Shown here in pieces: positions 6,244 to 12,984 of a stretch of 15,753 nt of DNA (position 1 is the first letter of the stretch; every line of letters begins with the position of its first letter). Location: NCBI GenBank assembly GCA_964528035.1, contig CAZGQY010000096.1, forward strand, positions 1-15,753. The letters run 5' to 3'. Under the pieces are notes generated by a model. The model was not told the DNA's origin, did not search any database, and saw only the letters and a list, made by a program, of their open reading frames with translations. The position numbers were made by a program, and so were the translations under genes. The stretch is from CAZGQY01 sp964528035 (GTDB lineage Bacteria; Pseudomonadota; Gammaproteobacteria; Methylococcales; UBA1147).

Positions 6244-7428
6244 ATGATAAAGCGTATTCTTGAAAATAACATTCGCTCTGCTTTACAAACAAATCCTTCT
6301 GTAGCTCTTTTGGGGTCACGTCAGGTGGGCAAAACGACGCTTGCGCTTGAAATTGCTCGTACTCTCCCATGTGTTTATCTTGATCTTGAAAATCGTATTG
6401 ACCTTCAAAAGGCGCGGGATATTGAAGCATTTCATAGAGAAAACAGCGATAAGCTGATTATTTTGGATGAAGTGCAGCAGTTGCCGGAAATCTTTGCACC
6501 AATCCGTGGTTTGATTGATGCGCAGCGTAGAAAGGGTAATCGAACTGGGCATTTCCTTTTCTTAGGTTCGGCTTCGATTGATCTTCTTAGACAATCCAGT
6601 GAAACCCTGACTGGGCGTATTTCCTACATCGAAATGTATCCTGTAAATGTTTTGGAATATACCAAGAGTACTTCGGATATCGAAAGTGTGAATAGTCTAT
6701 GGGTCAGAGGTGGCTTTCCTGACTCCTTGCTGACGAATGATGATGCAAGCCTCAATTGGCGCTATGATTTTATCAAGACCTATTTGGAACGGGATATTCC
6801 TCAATTAGGGCCTCGTATCCCTGCAGAAACATTAGAGCGGTTCTGGACGATGCTGGCGCACTGCCAGGGAACAAATATTAACGCCTCAAAACTGGCGGCC
6901 AATATAGAAGTTTCAAGTGTGAGCATTGCGCGCTATATTGATCTTTTAGTTGATTTGCTTCTTATTCGTAAGATCCAGCCCTATACGGCTAATATAAAAA
7001 AACGTCTTGTCAAATCACCCAGGGTTTATGTGCGTGATAGTGGTATTACGCATGCTTTACTTAATATAGATTCGTATAACAATCTCCTGGGACACCCAAT
7101 TGTTGGCAAGAGTTGGGAAGGCTTTGTCATTGAAAACATCATATCTGTTTTGCCGCCGCGGGTAAGGCCATATTATTACAGGACAATTGGGGGTGCGGAG
7201 ATTGATCTTGTTCTGGAATTTGGCGTTGATGAAAAATGGGCAATAGAAATTAAAAAAGGAACCTCTTTTTCCCTGGGGCGTGGATTTTATGAAGCCTGCG
7301 CAGATTTAAAACCGCAGAAAAAATTTGTCATTTATTCGGGAGTGGACACATTTCCATCACAACATGAGGTCATAGCTATTGGCTTGTATGATTTTATGGG
7401 GATGCTGAAAGACAAGCAGGGTTTTTAG
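6244..7428 (+). CDS. AAA_14/DUF4143 ATPase with PD-(D/E)XK-like C-terminus
   Basis: This 394-residue protein belongs to the large AAA_14 plus DUF4143 family, whose cellular role is not established. The N-terminal ATPase has Walker A GSRQVGKT (24-31, K30), Walker B LIILDE (71-76) and a sensor-like LFLGSAS (106-112). A winged-helix-like segment follows (NASKLAANIEVSSVSIARYIDLL, about 213-235). The C-terminal domain has GGAEIDLVLEF and WAIEIKKG, giving the D321...E335-x-K337 pattern of the PD-(D/E)XK nuclease-like fold, so both active sites appear intact. The ATG is fixed: an in-frame TAG directly precedes it and the N-terminus MIKRILENNIRSAL is typical. No ribosome binding site is present, only the AT-rich inverted repeat. 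Such genes are commonly patchy in distribution, and this one sits in an accessory-looking gap between conserved genes. Confidence 0.9.
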   Translation: MIKRILENNIRSALQTNPSVALLGSRQVGKTTLALEIARTLPCVYLDLENRIDLQKARDIEAFHRENSDKLIILDEVQQLPEIFAPIRGLIDAQRRKGNRTGHFLFLGSASIDLLRQSSETLTGRISYIEMYPVNVLEYTKSTSDIESVNSLWVRGGFPDSLLTNDDASLNWRYDFIKTYLERDIPQLGPRIPAETLERFWTMLAHCQGTNINASKLAANIEVSSVSIARYIDLLVDLLLIRKIQPYTANIKKRLVKSPRVYVRDSGITHALLNIDSYNNLLGHPIVGKSWEGFVIENIISVLPPRVRPYYYRTIGGAEIDLVLEFGVDEKWAIEIKKGTSFSLGRGFYEACADLKPQKKFVIYSGVDTFPSQHEVIAIGLYDFMGMLKDKQGF

Positions 7429-7502
7429 TATCTGAAATCAACTTACCCAATTTGCTTGTAAAAAAATGGGCACTCCAAACCTGAACTCCTTAAAGGTGAA
7501 AA

Positions 7503-7844
7503 TTGAAAACAATCAGAGTGTTTATTTTGTCGTCATCTCTGGGAATGATCTCTGCGGTTGTTATGCCAATCCTGATTATTGCCTTCAGCCACATTCCGTA
7601 TTGCAAACCTGTAGGGGCTACATTATTTAGATGTTATTTGTTGGCAGCAAACTTAACTGAGCCGTTCGTTTGGGGAGTTCTGCCCTGGGAGTTATTAATT
7701 CCTGGCGGAGGCGCTTCGGGCGCGTTTGCGGTGACATTGGTGTCTATTTTAACGTCTTGGGGTGTTTTATTTTCTGGGTTGTGGTTCCTGTTTCTTAATC
7801 GTTACCTGCTGCATTATTCCAGGCCCAATATAAAATCCCACTGA
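7503..7844 (+). CDS. Small membrane protein of unknown function
   Basis: I do not recognise this 113-residue protein. It begins at a TTG preceded by aaggtg (7493-7498), the best ribosome binding site in the area; the first ATG would be at 7545 and would cut the first membrane segment. The sequence has an N-terminal hydrophobic helix (about 5-30, IRVFILSSSLGMISAVVMPIL), a cysteine pair at residues 34 and 44 (PYCKP and RCYLL), a short hydrophobic or amphipathic part around PFVWGVLPWELLIP, and a long hydrophobic segment (about 73-102). Two or three membrane passes are likely. It lies 74 bases after the ATPase on the same strand, so co-transcription is possible. Its last 31 bases overlap the convergent EVE gene. 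Confidence 0.65.
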   Translation: MKTIRVFILSSSLGMISAVVMPILIIAFSHIPYCKPVGATLFRCYLLAANLTEPFVWGVLPWELLIPGGGASGAFAVTLVSILTSWGVLFSGLWFLFLNRYLLHYSRPNIKSH

Positions 7845-8272
7845 GCTTTCTCGACCGGCATAATCGACAGCCTGTTGCCTCGTCGTACCAGCGCCAATTC
7901 ATCCAGTTCGGTGTGTTGTTTTAATTCTTTTAGTGAAATGGTTCTTTTTAGTTTCTTATTGAATTTTACGTCGACCATAAACCATCGGGGTTGGTCGATT
8001 TGGCTTTTAGCGTCAAAATGTTTGTCGTTCGCGTCGAAGGCTGTTGGGTCTGGATAGCTTTGCTTGACAACGGTCATAATCCCAACAATACCGGGTACAT
8101 CACAGTTTGAATGGTAGAAAAAAACCCTGTCTCCAATTTTCATGTCGTCCCGCATCATATTGCGAGCCTGGTAATTCCTGACGCCATCCCAGTACGTGGT
8201 TTTATCTGGTTCCCGGGCTAAATCGTCGATACTGTATTCGGAGGGTTCTGATTTCATCAACCAATATTGCAT
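7814..8272 (-). CDS. EVE domain-containing protein (thymocyte nuclear protein 1 type)
   Basis: The 152-residue protein is a single EVE domain, a PUA/YTH-like fold known to bind modified bases in nucleic acids. Diagnostic parts are YWLMKSEPSEYSIDDL at the start, TYWDGVRNYQARNMMRDDM (26-44), GDRVFFYHSNC (47-57), a PGIVGIMTVV strand and the later PRWFMVDVKF. These match the stand-alone bacterial form (typically about 150 residues), so the gene is complete. The function of the bacterial form is unproven; binding of a modified cytosine or a tRNA/rRNA modification is possible. It sits directly downstream of ssrS on the same strand and may be transcribed with it. In Pseudomonas a fau/ygfA gene, as I recall, sits between the two. 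The start ATG at 8272 has only a weak GAG as a ribosome binding site. Confidence 0.94.
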   Translation of the reverse strand: MQYWLMKSEPSEYSIDDLAREPDKTTYWDGVRNYQARNMMRDDMKIGDRVFFYHSNCDVPGIVGIMTVVKQSYPDPTAFDANDKHFDAKSQIDQPRWFMVDVKFNKKLKRTISLKELKQHTELDELALVRRGNRLSIMPVEKAQWDFILGLE

Positions 8273-8386
8273 GGCTCGTATCTATGTGTGGGAGTAAGGT
8301 GTAAAGATCTTGTGAATATTTGCGAAGAAGGTTGATCGCCCAGAAGGCTGTCCGAGAATCCGCGAAATTCATTGGCTTGAGAAACA

Positions 8387-8572
8387 GCACCCCCCGCCAG
8401 CGGCGTAGTGCACTTTTGCCCTTGAACCAGTAGGCTCAGGTGGAAACGTTGATTGGCAAATCAGGCTTCCCATCTGGGATAGGCATGCTCAACATCACCA
8501 GGTTCACACTTCCGGGGTATTGAATTAGGCTCAAGAAATAACCCAGAACACTTCGCACGCCGCAGGGGGTGC
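8387..8572 (-). ncRNA. ssrS: 6S RNA
   Basis: Read on the minus strand, this region has the hallmarks of 6S RNA, which binds sigma-70 RNA polymerase and damps transcription in stationary phase. The ends pair strongly: gcaccccc at the 5' end (8572-8565) with gggggtgc at the 3' end (8394-8387), extended by gcggcgt with acgccgc. Inner conserved blocks are also present: ttgagcatgcc next to the central bubble, ggaagcct, cacctgagcct, and ggttcaaggg near the 3' side, like the E. coli sequence. The length of about 186 nt is normal. Position supports the call, since ssrS follows zapA in gammaproteobacteria. Exact ends are estimated from the pairing and could be off by several bases. Confidence 0.9.
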
Positions 8573-8575
8573 ATA

Positions 8576-8628
8576 ACTATAGTGTACAACTATTTTGGCT
8601 ATATTTTTAGTATTAATACTCATTGAGT
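8576..8628 (-). promoter_or_regulatory. Likely ssrS promoter region with palindromes
   Basis: This lies between zapA and the 6S RNA. On the minus strand, tacact (8586-8581) or tatagt (8581-8576) just before the RNA could be the -10 box; no clear -35 box is seen. Upstream are a perfect 12-base palindrome, agtattaatact (8609-8620), and actca-t-tgagt (8618-8628). These could bind a dimeric regulator, but AT-rich palindromes can arise by chance. Read-through from zapA is also possible. Confidence 0.3.
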
Positions 8629-8668
8629 GAAACATTTTTTTTGGTCTGAATGAGTGGCAACAAAATTG

Positions 8669-8977
8669 TCATTCTGATTCAAGACGTTCCAGTTCACTGT
8701 TGATTTTTTCGTTGAGTTGAAATACACGAGTGGTTGTTTGTTCAGGTAACGAGTCACTGGATTTTTTTAGTTGGGACAATTCGTGAGTAATGTTAAGCGC
8801 TGCCATCACAGCAATACGGTCCTGGCCTACCACCCGCCCGGTATCACGTACTTCGCGCATTTTCATGTCAAGGTATTGGGCAGATTCCAGTAATGCTTCG
8901 CGTTCAGTTTCAGCGCAGGCAATGCGATAGTCTTTTCCAAGTACCTTTATGTCAACAGGCGAAACAGAATCGCTCAC
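8669..8977 (-). CDS. zapA: Cell division protein ZapA
   Basis: ZapA binds and bundles FtsZ filaments at mid-cell and helps the Z ring hold together. The 102 residues are the normal length. The N-terminal part (PVDIKVLGKDYRIACAETEREALLESAQYLDMKMREVR, about 8-45) is the typical ZapA globular domain, followed by the conserved segment DRIAVMAALNITHEL (54-68) and a C-terminal helix for coiled-coil tetramer formation. The start is a GTG at 8977 that shares the sequence GTGA with the stop codon of the upstream TIGR02449 gene, so the two are probably translationally coupled. ssrS follows on the same strand about 97 bases on, as in other gammaproteobacteria. Confidence 0.95.
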   Translation of the reverse strand: MSDSVSPVDIKVLGKDYRIACAETEREALLESAQYLDMKMREVRDTGRVVGQDRIAVMAALNITHELSQLKKSSDSLPEQTTTRVFQLNEKINSELERLESE

Positions 8978-9192
8978 GCCCCCTGTCCCATTGTTTTGAG
9001 CCGAGTGATCATTGCTTCCACACGGCTTCGAGCCTGTGCTGTTTTCTCCATCAGCTGAGCGCGATCCCGGACTAGGGAATTTTGTTTGGTTTTTAATGAT
9101 TCATTTTCAGACTTTAATTTGTCACAAAGCTTTATCAGTTGGTTGACTTTTTCTTCCAGCTGACTTAGTTGTTGGTCACTTTGTATGCTCAT
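8974..9192 (-). CDS. TIGR02449 family coiled-coil protein (ZapB-like)
   Basis: A 72-residue protein that is nearly all alpha-helical heptads (LEEKVNQLIKLCDKLKSENESLK, then RDRAQLMEKTAQARSRVEAMITRLK). It matches the small TIGR02449 family always found next to zapA in Pseudomonas-like genomes and resembles ZapB in size and design. By position it is probably a division-ring factor working with ZapA, but this is inference. Its stop overlaps the zapA GTG by four bases. The start ATG at 9192 has no strong ribosome binding site. It is divergent from ygfB across about 280 bases, which must hold both promoters; I see no clear boxes there, only ggagactg/cagtctcc arms far apart (about 9235 and 9390). 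Confidence 0.88.
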   Translation of the reverse strand: MSIQSDQQLSQLEEKVNQLIKLCDKLKSENESLKTKQNSLVRDRAQLMEKTAQARSRVEAMITRLKTMGQGA

Positions 9193-9469
9193 GAGTTTTT
9201 ATCAAAAATTGGCACAAACAAAAGTATGTCCCCGGAGACTGTCCTGGATTAGAGAGTCTACCGTGGAAAAGAGGATTATGGGCCACGACCCAACTAATAA
9301 CCGGTAAAGATTATAGATATTCGCCTCTTTATAATCGGAAAAATGATATTCAAACCAATATCTTTCCTGAAGACGTCTATTCTCGGTCAGTCTCCTGGGA
9401 AATCTGTTTCGGTTGATAGTGTTCAAATGGTAGCATAAGACATAAATGTTTTCAGGTCTAGAGACAGTG

Positions 9470-10018
9470 ATGATTAATGAATTAGAGTACGAATATTTGC
9501 AGGGGATCGTCACCGAAATCGGGTTGAATTGTTCGATATCTGAAGTTCATGGGTCAATGATTGGATTGTTATGTGCAAATTTTTCTGCAGGATTCGAACG
9601 GTGGTTAGAGCAATTGCATGAAGATGACCGTGATATTTTCAGTACAGGTGCTGAACATAGCGACAGTGTGTCCGATTTTTTTTATAAAGCACAAGATGAA
9701 TTATGTGGGGATTCATTTGAATTTAGTCCTTTTTTACCCGACGATAATACGCCCTTGCAGGAAAGGCTGTACGCATTGAAAGATTGGTGCCAGGGATTTT
9801 TGTACGGGATTGGTCATACAGTTACCGAGGATGATTGGTCTAGTGAGTTTCGGGAAATAATCGGCGATATTGTGGAAATTTGCCGATTAGATCCCAATTC
9901 AGGAATTGAAGATGAAGATGAAGATGAAGAATCAATTATGCATTTAATTGAATATCTACGAGTGGCTGTTGAATTGATTCGTGTCGAATTAAACACGGTG
10001 CCGCAAAGACAGCATTGA
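9470..10018 (+). CDS. ygfB: YgfB/YecA (UPF0149) family protein
   Basis: A 182-residue cytoplasmic protein of the UPF0149 family. Family marks are SEVHGSMIGLLCA near the N-terminus, the middle part LKDWCQGFLYGIG and the C-terminal block SIMHLIEYLRVAVELIRVEL. In Pseudomonas, a YgfB homologue has been connected with regulation of the ampDh3 gene and beta-lactam resistance; a general function is not settled. The start at 9470 is chosen because the family begins shortly before the first conserved helix and gagacag precedes this ATG; an in-frame ATG at 9446 would add eight residues. A run of acidic residues (EDEDEDEES) is coded by repeated gatgaa units near 9910-9930, in the loop before the last helices. 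It heads the ygfB-pepP-ubiH series, with 58 bases to pepP. Confidence 0.93.
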   Translation: MINELEYEYLQGIVTEIGLNCSISEVHGSMIGLLCANFSAGFERWLEQLHEDDRDIFSTGAEHSDSVSDFFYKAQDELCGDSFEFSPFLPDDNTPLQERLYALKDWCQGFLYGIGHTVTEDDWSSEFREIIGDIVEICRLDPNSGIEDEDEDEESIMHLIEYLRVAVELIRVELNTVPQRQH

Positions 10019-10076
10019 TCCGTGATTATCAGCGGTCGAAAACATGAAATTATGATTTTTTAAGGTGGTGGGTAAA

Positions 10077-11390
10077 TTGAGCATTTCAGAAAAAGAATAT
10101 CGCCGTCGACGACGACAATTAATGCGTATGGTGGGTGACGGTAACATTGCCGTCATTGCCAGTGCCGAAGTGTCGAATAGAAATAATGATGTTGAATATC
10201 CGTTCAGGCAGGATAGTGACTTTTATTATCTGACGGGATTCAGTGAAGCAGAATCTCTGGTCGTGTTTATCCCAGGTAGAGAGCAAGGTGAATATATACT
10301 TTTTTGTCGGGAATTTGATGAAACAATGGCACTATGGACGGGGGAGCACGCGGGTTTGGAGGGAGCTAAGCAGACCTATGGAGCCGATGATGCGTTCCCT
10401 ATTGATGATATCGACGATATTTTGCCTGGAATGCTTGAGAACCGTGAGCGTATTTTTTACCCAATGGGGCGAAATCAGAATTTAGACCAACATTTACTGG
10501 ATTGGGTGAATCAATTGCGAGGCCGGATTCGAAGTGGTTCCCATTGCCCTATTGAAATTGTTTCTTTAGAGCATGTGTTGCATGACATGCGATTGTACAA
10601 AAGTGCGTCAGAAATTAAATTGATGAAAAAAGCCAGTAAAGTTTCTGCGGGTGCTCACAAGCGAGCCATGCGAATGATTCAACCCGGCATGTATGAATAC
10701 CAGATTGAGGCTGAAATAACGCATGAATTTATGCGAAACGGGTTACGTAATTTAGCGTATCCTTCAATCGTTGCAGGTGGAAAAAATGCATGTGTCCTCC
10801 ATTATACGGATAATTCAGCAATACTTGGCGAGGGTGATTTGATACTTATTGATGCGGGTGCCGAGTATCAGAATTATGCCTCAGATATTACTCGTACCTT
10901 TCCAGTATCAGGGACTTTTAGTTCTGCACAGCGCTTGATTTACGAATGGGTTCTCAAGGCACAGTTGGCAGCAATAGAAAAAGTTCGACCAGGTAATCAC
11001 TGGAATGATCCGCATGATGAGGCGGTTAAAGTGTTAACTACCGGCCTGGTTGAATTAGGATTGTTAACCGGACAGGTGGAACAGCTTATTGAGGACGAAG
11101 AATATAAAAAATTCTATATGCATAGAACGGGTCATTGGTTAGGGATGGATGTTCATGATGTGGGTGACTATAAGGTCGATGGAAAATGGAGACTACTGGA
11201 ACCCGGCATGGTATTAACCGTTGAACCGGGTTTGTATATTCCTGTGTCCTGCACAGATGTGGAAAAAAGATGGCGGGGAATCGGGATACGCATAGAAGAT
11301 GATGTGGTCGTTACTAAACAGGGCTACGAGGTGTTGTCCTCGACGGTTCCGAAAACTGTTTCAGATATCGAACGCTTGATGGCTAATTAA
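10077..11390 (+). CDS. pepP: Xaa-Pro aminopeptidase P
   Basis: This cytoplasmic metallopeptidase removes the first residue of peptides that have proline in second position. It has the N-terminal creatinase-type domain (with RRRRRQLM near the start and YPFRQDSDFYYLTGF) and the pita-bread catalytic domain. All five dinuclear-metal ligands are present, counted from the TTG: D259 (LIDAG), D270 (SDITRTF), H353 (GHWLGMDVHD), E383 (TVEPGLY) and E407 (IRIEDD). Length of 437 agrees with the E. coli enzyme. I chose the TTG at 10077 because aaggtgg lies eight bases upstream and the protein then begins SISEKEYRRRR as in homologues; GTG codons at 10065 and 10068 overlap that ribosome binding site. ubiH follows after 124 bases, the conserved order. 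Confidence 0.96.
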   Translation: MSISEKEYRRRRRQLMRMVGDGNIAVIASAEVSNRNNDVEYPFRQDSDFYYLTGFSEAESLVVFIPGREQGEYILFCREFDETMALWTGEHAGLEGAKQTYGADDAFPIDDIDDILPGMLENRERIFYPMGRNQNLDQHLLDWVNQLRGRIRSGSHCPIEIVSLEHVLHDMRLYKSASEIKLMKKASKVSAGAHKRAMRMIQPGMYEYQIEAEITHEFMRNGLRNLAYPSIVAGGKNACVLHYTDNSAILGEGDLILIDAGAEYQNYASDITRTFPVSGTFSSAQRLIYEWVLKAQLAAIEKVRPGNHWNDPHDEAVKVLTTGLVELGLLTGQVEQLIEDEEYKKFYMHRTGHWLGMDVHDVGDYKVDGKWRLLEPGMVLTVEPGLYIPVSCTDVEKRWRGIGIRIEDDVVVTKQGYEVLSSTVPKTVSDIERLMAN

Positions 11391-11514
11391 GCTGATTGGC
11401 TACATTTCGCTTAATCGCCAAGCCTGTTGAATGGATCCAATGGACGTCGTGATTAGTCGCGTATATAGGATTCATAACTTTATTTTAACCACCAAAATTG
11501 CTGAGTAGATACCA

Positions 11515-12711
11515 ATGGACAATGAATTTGACATCGTAGTTGTGGGTGGTGGCTTGTCTGGAGGGTGTTTGGCGCTGTCCCTGGCGAGGGCTGGAATAAA
11601 AGTGGCTGTGGTCGAGGCAGTAAGCGATGAGCAACGAGTCAATTCCCCTGCGGGTAATAGAGCATTAGTTTTGTCATATGGTTCGGCCTGTTTGATGGCT
11701 GATCTTGATCTTTGGGATGATGTATCCCAGCAGGCGACGCCTATTAAAAAAATCCATATTTCTGACAGCGGTCGCTTTGGCAAAGCCCGGCTTTCTGCGG
11801 AACGGGAGCAGGTGGATGCCTTGGGATATGTCATAGCCGCACGAATACTGGAACAAAAAATAGCCTCTGCGCTGATTGATTCCTCGGCAGAATTGATTTG
11901 TCCTGCAAGTGTTGTAGGTCTGGAAACATTTAGTGAAACTGTTCGTCTGGACTTACAAGGAGAGGTATCAAAGGTGTCTGTGAAAGCTCGTCTTCTGGTT
12001 GGGGCGGATGGAGGGAATTCGGCTGTCAGGCGTTTGTTGAACCTGGGGCAGGAATCTTATGAGTATCACCAGTCTGCGATCGTGACAAGCGTAAAACCGG
12101 AAGTCGATCCTATGGGTACCGCCTATGAGCGGTTTACGCGCTCCGGTCCGCTAGCGATGCTGCCAATAAGCAATGGTCATTGCTCTGTTGTTTGGACCCG
12201 TAAAATTGATGAGACAGAGGCATTAATGGCGATGGATGACGATGAGTTTATTGCCCAATTGCAGCAATGTTTTGGTTTTTATCTGGGGCACTTGTCGGCT
12301 CTTGGTCGTCGAATTGTGTTACCGCTGAAATTGGTGCGTGCGAATGGAATTACAGCCCATCGTTGTGTGCTGGTGGGCAACGCTGTACATCAGCTTCATC
12401 CTGTCGCCGGTCAGGGTTTTAATCTGGGAATGCGTGATCTGGCCGTATTATCGGATCTGATTACAGATTGTTGCAGCGTTGGAGATGATCCGGGAGCCAA
12501 TGGTTTACTCTCTGCCTACGAAACAGCCAGAAAGAAAGATCATGATAGAGTTGTAGGGTTTACTGACGGGGTTGTGCGTTTATTTTCAAATGATTGGTGG
12601 CCGGTATCCGCGATGCGTGGTGCGGGATTATTAGGCCTGGACTATAGTCCAGTGAGTAAACGATTTTTTACCCGCTACGCAATGGGTGTGGGTGGAGAGA
12701 AAGAAACATAA
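11515..12711 (+). CDS. ubiH: UbiH, FAD-dependent 2-octaprenyl-6-methoxyphenol hydroxylase
   Basis: UbiH is a flavin monooxygenase of ubiquinone synthesis that adds a ring hydroxyl group. The 398 residues show the three FAD-binding signatures of the family: DIVVVGGGLSGGCLALSLA (6-24, dinucleotide fold), LVGADGGNSAVRR (161-173, DG motif) and VLVGNAVHQLHPVAGQGFNLG (285-305; the usual GD is GN here, as in E. coli UbiH). That GN and the order after pepP favour UbiH over UbiI and UbiF. The ATG at 11515 has a weak upstream gagtag. The paralogue ubiI usually follows in this group but here the next gene codes for a PAS-GGDEF-EAL protein. The 124 bases from pepP may hold a separate promoter. Confidence 0.92.
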   Translation: MDNEFDIVVVGGGLSGGCLALSLARAGIKVAVVEAVSDEQRVNSPAGNRALVLSYGSACLMADLDLWDDVSQQATPIKKIHISDSGRFGKARLSAEREQVDALGYVIAARILEQKIASALIDSSAELICPASVVGLETFSETVRLDLQGEVSKVSVKARLLVGADGGNSAVRRLLNLGQESYEYHQSAIVTSVKPEVDPMGTAYERFTRSGPLAMLPISNGHCSVVWTRKIDETEALMAMDDDEFIAQLQQCFGFYLGHLSALGRRIVLPLKLVRANGITAHRCVLVGNAVHQLHPVAGQGFNLGMRDLAVLSDLITDCCSVGDDPGANGLLSAYETARKKDHDRVVGFTDGVVRLFSNDWWPVSAMRGAGLLGLDYSPVSKRFFTRYAMGVGGEKET

Positions 12712-12917
12712 GGACATTCGAGAGTGACTGGGCTTTATCATTCTTATGCCCGTCGTCAGTTTTCCGGTGGCTCATGTTGCGCTGTCTACACAACGGGGTT
12801 TAGTGATTAGGGTGCAGGCTATGATGGTTTTGGACGCGTATAATTAACAGGGTAAGTTTTGCTGCAATAACACTGTTGACTAAATCGAAACAATCAAAGG
12901 ATTGTATGCGCAGATAG

Positions 12918-12948
12918 TGAGCCGCTGAGCCGCTGAGCCGCTGAACCG
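12918..12948. repeat. 8-base tandem repeat (tgagccgc, about four copies)
   Basis: Three exact copies of tgagccgc (12918-12941) are followed by a degenerate partial copy, tgaaccg (12942-12948). The array ends about 36 bases before the start of the PAS-GGDEF-EAL gene, inside its probable leader. Such short arrays change length by slippage, and the 8-base unit could alter spacing in a promoter or leader. Confidence 0.8.
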
Positions 12949-12984
12949 TTAACTATTGTTTTCCGTTTTTGTTAGTTTTTAATC

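Noticed and set aside
6244..7844. Calling the ATPase and membrane protein a new defence system
   Set aside because: Only location and domain types support this. The ATPase family is common and uncharacterised, and the membrane protein has no recognised family. It is listed as a testable idea, not as a system.
8202..8390. 62-residue minus-strand frame between ssrS and EVE, a candidate for the missing fau
   Set aside because: It shows no 5-formyltetrahydrofolate cyclo-ligase motif, overlaps the true EVE frame by 71 bases and begins inside the 6S RNA.
9202..9513. 103-residue open frame on the minus strand across the TIGR02449-ygfB spacer
   Set aside because: It overlaps the start of the well-supported ygfB gene in antisense, has no ribosome binding site and no recognisable motif. 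Its existence is best explained by chance.
11472..11834. 120-residue minus-strand frame antisense to the ubiH start
   Set aside because: Low-complexity serine/threonine/proline-rich translation opposite a conserved gene, without a ribosome binding site.
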